Shown: positions 31,337-33,866 of the stretch, one piece after another
How the letters are laid out: each line of letters begins with the position of its first letter
Position numbering within the stretch: position 1 is the first letter of the stretch
Made by a program: the position numbers and the translations under genes
Notes under the pieces: model-generated
Told to the model about the DNA's origin: nothing
Database searches by the model: none
The model's input: only the letters and a program-made list of their open reading frames with translations
Assembly (NCBI GenBank): GCA_050998615.1
Contig: JBPCQA010000020.1
Span: forward strand, 1 to 33,866
Direction: 5' to 3'
DNA from: JBPCQA01 sp050998615
Lineage (GTDB): Bacteria; Actinomycetota; Actinomycetes; Propionibacteriales; Nocardioidaceae
DNA: 33,866 nt

Positions 31337-31356
31337 CCACGCGCCGTTGGGAACCC
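31331..31356. repeat. Perfect 9-bp inverted repeat
   Basis: GGGTTCCCA (31331-31339) and TGGGAACCC (31348-31356) form a perfect 9-bp stem around an 8-nt loop. It sits exactly where homology of PIN relic C begins. It could be a terminator stem without U-tract, a binding site, or the scar of a mobile element. Confidence 0.5.
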
Positions 31357-31511
31357 CGCCGGCCGCGCCTGCGGATCCTTGGTTATGGCCGGCCGCATCA
31401 TCCGCACCGGCCGTAGACGACTCCGGCTACCCCCCGACTGGCCGTGGCACAGGCTCATCGCCACCGGTTGGACCCGCCTACGAGGTCCTGGCTGGTATTT
31501 CGACTATTCAG

Positions 31512-31531
31512 TGATACTATGTACCGGTAGT
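31512..31531 (+). promoter_or_regulatory. PadR promoter/operator
   Basis: GATACT/TACTAT (31513-31520) is a good -10, and it merges into ACTATGTACCGGTAGT, in which TACCGGTA (31522-31529) is a perfect palindrome and ACTA/TAGT an outer pair. PadR repressors bind such ATGTAC-containing dyads over the promoter of their own operon. The element lies 36 nt before the padR ATG, with GGAGG at 31556-31560 as ribosome site. Confidence 0.5.
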
Positions 31532-31566
31532 TGATAACACCGAGTAGCTGAGGCAGGAGGTGTTCC

Positions 31567-31896
31567 ATGGGCAAGCAGGTGACGGAGATGCTCAAGGGGA
31601 CGCTGGAGGGCATCGTTCTCGCGATCCTGTCCGGCCGGCCCGCGTACGGCTACGAGATCACGGCATGGCTGCGGGAGAAGGGCTTCTCCGACATCGCCGA
31701 AGGGACCGTCTACGCGCTGCTCATCAGGATCGAGCAGCGCGGCCTCGTCGACGTGAAGAAGGTCCCCTCCGAGAAGGGGCCGCCGCGCAAGGTGTACTCC
31801 CTCAACGCTCAGGGACAGGAACATCTCCAAGAATTCTGGATGACCTGGAGTTTCCTCACAGAACGCCTCGAACAGCTTCGCGAAGGAGGCAGCTAG
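31567..31896 (+). CDS. PadR-family transcriptional regulator
   Basis: The 109-residue protein is a short PadR repressor (subfamily without the long C-terminal helix). The winged helix includes MLKGTLEGIVLAILSGRPAY, GYEITAWLREKGFSDIAEGT, VYALLIRIEQRGLVDVKKV and GPPRKVYSLNAQGQEHLQEF. The C-terminal helix (WSFLTERLEQLREGG) mediates dimerisation. GGAGG lies 6 nt before ATG 31567. It heads an operon with a DUF1048 gene and an ABC ATPase, a common actinobacterial drug-efflux arrangement in which PadR is the drug-sensing repressor. The regulator is intact although its two targets are broken. Confidence 0.92.
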   Translation: MGKQVTEMLKGTLEGIVLAILSGRPAYGYEITAWLREKGFSDIAEGTVYALLIRIEQRGLVDVKKVPSEKGPPRKVYSLNAQGQEHLQEFWMTWSFLTERLEQLREGGS

Positions 31897-31898
31897 AC

Positions 31899-32260
31899 AT
31901 GGCCACAGGGTGGACCGAGCAGAAGAGGCGCTACCGGCAGTACAAGGCGCGCACGAAACGGCTTCCCGAGAACTATCACTCGGCGATCGATGCGCTGGAG
32001 CGGTACATGGAGTTTTTCGGGCCTGGGAAGGGAGACAGCCTGCTGTCGATGCTGGAGGACCTTGTCGATCTCTTCGAGCAGAGCGCGCGAACGGAACCCC
32101 GATCCGCGAGATCGTCGGGGAGGACCCGGTGGAATTCGCCGAGGCGTTTCTTCGGAACTACCCGAAGGGTCAGTGGATAAGCCGGGAGCGGGAACGGCTG
32201 ACCAGCGCCATCGAGCGCGCCGCCGGAGAAGACACCGGAAACGAAGGGATACCCCGATGA
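31899..32260 (+). pseudogene. DUF1048-family protein, frameshifted
   Basis: The ATG at 31899 is two bases after the padR stop. The first 61 codons (GWTEQKRRYRQYKARTKRL, YHSAIDALERYMEFF, LLSMLEDLVDLFEQSA) match DUF1048, small helical proteins encoded between PadR and DrrA genes. The second half is in another frame: NGTPIREIVGEDPVEFAEAF, LRNYPKGQWISRERERL, ending at TGA 32258-32260, which overlaps the ATPase ATG. One G lost in GAGCG-CGAAC around 32081-32086 accounts for the shift and would restore a single protein of about 120 residues. It is probably non-functional unless the lesion is an assembly error. Confidence 0.8.
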
Positions 32261-32778
32261 CAACACAGCCGGTCCAGGCGATCCACGTGCAGGGTCTTGA
32301 GAAGTCGTACAAGAAGCTGCGGGTGCTGCGCGGCGTGGACTTCGACGTGGCGCGGGGCAGCATCTTCGCCCTGCTCGGCTCCAACGGCGCAGGCAAGACC
32401 ACGATCGTGAAATTCCTGTCCACGCTGCTCAAGCCCGACGCGGGGACGGCCACCGTCGATGGCTTCGACGTCGCCACCCAACCGGCGAACGTGCGGGAGT
32501 CCATCAGCCTCACCGGGCAGTTCGCGGCCGTGGACGAAAGCCTCACCGGGCGAGAGAACCTGGTGCTGGTGGCCCGATTGCGGCACCTGAAACACGCTGG
32601 TCAGATCGGGGATGACCTGCTGGCCCGCTTTCAGCTCACCGACGCGGCGGAGCGAAGACATGAGGTTGTCTCCATCGGCGAGCAGGCCAACCAGCAAGCC
32701 GGACCGCGGGTTACTGCAGTTCGATCAGGCTCCTGCCCGCTTGGGAATCGGCGGCCAAGGGCGCGTCTACGGCGCTAG
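32257..32778 (+). pseudogene. DrrA-type ABC ATPase, 3'-truncated
   Basis: From ATG 32257 (overlapping the DUF1048 stop as ATGA) the first 134 residues are a normal DrrA-type nucleotide-binding domain: IHVQGLEKSYKKLRVLRGVD, Walker A GSNGAGKT (residues 41-48), STLLKPDAGTATVDGFDV and the Q-loop LTGQFAAVDESLTGRENL. Homology ends at about 32659, before the ABC signature, Walker B and H-loop, so ATP hydrolysis is impossible. The last 39 residues are unrelated and read into a Ser/Arg-rich tail. No permease follows. Compare the intact paralogue at 11430, which shares the LTGQF.AVD.xLTGxENL block. Confidence 0.88.
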
Positions 32779-33327
32779 CTACGCCAGCTGAGCCGACCAG
32801 TTGCGGCCTGGAGTGACCTCGTAACGACACGTCTTATGGCCCGTTAATGGCCCACGCCGTCCACGACCCCTTCGTCCCGAACGCTGCCCGGCACCGTGGA
32901 CGGGTGCCGGCTTATCGTCTCTGCGCCGGTCAAGGGCGTGGCGGGCTTGTCGAGCGTTGCGACCCGCCGGCCCTCGATCATGATGCGCTGCTGACTTCCC
33001 TCTAACGACTTCTTGCCGACGATTGGCGCCCCACCGATAGGGTCGGACTCAGCGCTCGGGTCTGACGCCGGCATAGGCTGCGCAAACGCTGTCTGCTTGG
33101 CAACGCAGCGGGCATCCGGCTCGACCGACTGCTGCTGACCGCGCAGGTAGCAGACCTGGACCCGAGCCCCTTGACGAGCTCGCGGCGGACTTGGATCACC
33201 GTTACGTCCGCGCGGCTTACGAAATTTCCTCGAAGAGACCTCGGCAGAGGGGTCGGATCGGGCCGGAGGCGTTCGTAGCAGGGGTGAGAGCGGGCCGGAC
33301 GGGCCCACGAAACCGAAGGAGACAGAG
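32779..33327. other. Intergenic region after the truncated ABC gene
   Basis: About 550 bases without a gene I can support. A 51-codon plus frame near 32846 and a 154-codon minus frame (32844-33308) exist, but their products are Arg/Pro/Ser-rich with no family resemblance. The stretch probably contains debris of the deleted 3' part of the efflux operon. The right end supplies the promoter region and the GGAG ribosome site of the YciI-like gene. Confidence 0.35.
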
Positions 33328-33687
33328 ATGACGCAGTACCTGATGTCGGTCTACGGGCCGGCCGAGCACACCGAGTACGGCAACTACCCCTCCGAGGAGG
33401 CGATGGAGGAGGCGATGGCAGCCACAGGCGTCTTCAACGAGCGCCTGCGGGAGGAGGGCTACTGGGTCTTCGCCGACGGCCTGGCTCCAGCCACGACCGC
33501 AACCGTCGTCGACGGGCAGGGTGCGGAGCCGGTGGTCACCGACGGGCCCTACCTGGAGTCGAAGGAGTGCCTCGGCGGCTTCTGGATCATCGAGGCTCCC
33601 AACCTCGACGTGGCGCTGAAGCTGGCCGCCGAGGGGTCGAAGGCCTGCCGGGGCAAGGTCGAGGTGCGTCCCTTCGCGGGCTCGTGA
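33328..33687 (+). CDS. YciI-like (DGPF-domain) protein
   Basis: The 119-residue protein is a YCII-related/DGPF-domain member: MTQYLMSVYGPAEHTEYG at the start, then the hallmark VTDGPYLESKECLGGFWIIE and a C-terminal VEVRPF. The fold is a ferredoxin-like alpha/beta barrel dimer. Members are usually encoded next to ECF sigma factors of the SigJ/ECF41-like kind, as here. AAGGAGA lies 7 nt upstream of ATG 33328. The stop overlaps the GTG of the next gene (GTGA), so both are co-translated. The biochemical function is unknown. Confidence 0.92.
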   Translation: MTQYLMSVYGPAEHTEYGNYPSEEAMEEAMAATGVFNERLREEGYWVFADGLAPATTATVVDGQGAEPVVTDGPYLESKECLGGFWIIEAPNLDVALKLAAEGSKACRGKVEVRPFAGS

Positions 33688-33866
33688 CGGTCGTCGTCGA
33701 GGCGATCACCCGGGTCCACCGTGAGGAGTGGGCCCGGGTAGTTGCCGCGCTGACCAGGCGCTTCGGCGACCTGGACATCGCCGAGGAGATGGCAGCCGAG
33801 GCGTTCGCGGTCGCCGTCGAGCGCTGGCCCACCGACGGCGTACCCCCCAATCCCGGCGCCTGGATC
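33684..33866 (+). CDS. ECF-family RNA polymerase sigma factor (3'-partial)
   Basis: The open frame begins at GTG 33684, overlapping the YciI-like stop as GTGA, and runs off the window after 61 codons. The visible N-terminus, AITRVHREEWARVVAALTRR, FGDLDIAEEMAAEAFAVAVE and RWPTDGVPPNPGAWI, is region sigma-2 of an ECF sigma factor. FGDLDIAEEMAAEAFAxAxExWP..G.PxNPxAWL is highly conserved in the RpoE-like group paired with YciI/DGPF proteins. The protein would normally continue for about 350 more residues, with a sigma-4 region and a long C-terminal extension. Its targets are unknown. The YciI-like partner suggests a stress or metabolite-sensing module. Confidence 0.88.
   Translation, partial: MTVVVEAITRVHREEWARVVAALTRRFGDLDIAEEMAAEAFAVAVERWPTDGVPPNPGAWI

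Noticed and set aside
32844..33308. 154-codon minus-strand frame after the truncated ABC gene
   Set aside because: Low-complexity, Arg/Pro/Ser/Gln-rich translation, no start context and no family resemblance.

Overview
The window comes from a high-GC actinobacterium. The clearest evidence is a leftward block (about 23405 to 14763) with the gene order pgsA-like, DUF881, small basic protein (sbp), DUF881, gcvH, FHA protein (GarA/OdhI type), FtsR-type MerR, DUF151 nuclease, Rv1830/ResR-type MerR, gcvP. This order is well known from mycobacteria (Rv1822 to Rv1832). The zinc-ribbon N-terminus on the FHA protein, the DUF5999 protein and the MT0933-type protein point to a non-mycobacterial actinomycete, perhaps Frankia-like. 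That placement is inference. Several genes appear to be leaderless, with a TANNNT -10 box 6-7 nt before the start codon.

Layout. 1-4340 is an accessory strip: a GNAT enzyme, a methyltransferase that has lost its start, a Phd/RelE toxin-antitoxin pair with a frameshifted toxin, and relics of an alpha/beta hydrolase, a GNAT protein and two VapC (PIN) toxins. 4339-6572 (minus) holds a membrane-anchored beta-propeller-like protein and a PAP2 phosphatase. 7044-11297 (plus) holds fdhD, a DUF5999 protein and the tldD-tldE protease pair. 11430-14187 (plus) is an intact DrrA/DrrB-type ABC exporter with its MerR regulator and a MerR-type promoter. 14136-14766 is a serine hydrolase relic that overlaps the gcvP stop. 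14763-23405 is the conserved core block, with a single-aptamer glycine riboswitch in front of gcvP. 23538-26929 is a homogentisate (tyrosine/phenylalanine) catabolic locus: hmgA on minus, divergent from an uncharacterised gene translationally coupled to fahA. 26949-29958 has an MT0933-type protein, a membrane-anchored unknown, a secreted phosphoesterase and a coiled-coil unknown. 30128-33866 is a second accessory strip: LysR relic, disordered acidic protein, PIN relic, a decayed padR-DUF1048-ABC operon, then a YciI-like gene coupled to an ECF sigma factor that runs off the window.

How the genes work together. gcvH and gcvP supply two subunits of the glycine cleavage system. The FHA protein next to gcvH is of the type that controls 2-oxoglutarate flux. 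hmgA and fahA degrade homogentisate, and the unknown gene between them is the best candidate here for a new function, because no maleylacetoacetate isomerase is visible. TldD/TldE form one metalloprotease. The two ABC loci are paralogous drug-efflux-type systems, one intact under MerR and one decayed under PadR.

The most striking overall pattern is gene decay confined to the accessory strips. Five genes are broken in a way best explained by loss of one G or C, while about 20 kb of core genes show no such lesion. No tRNA, rRNA, CRISPR array, transposase or phage gene was recognised.
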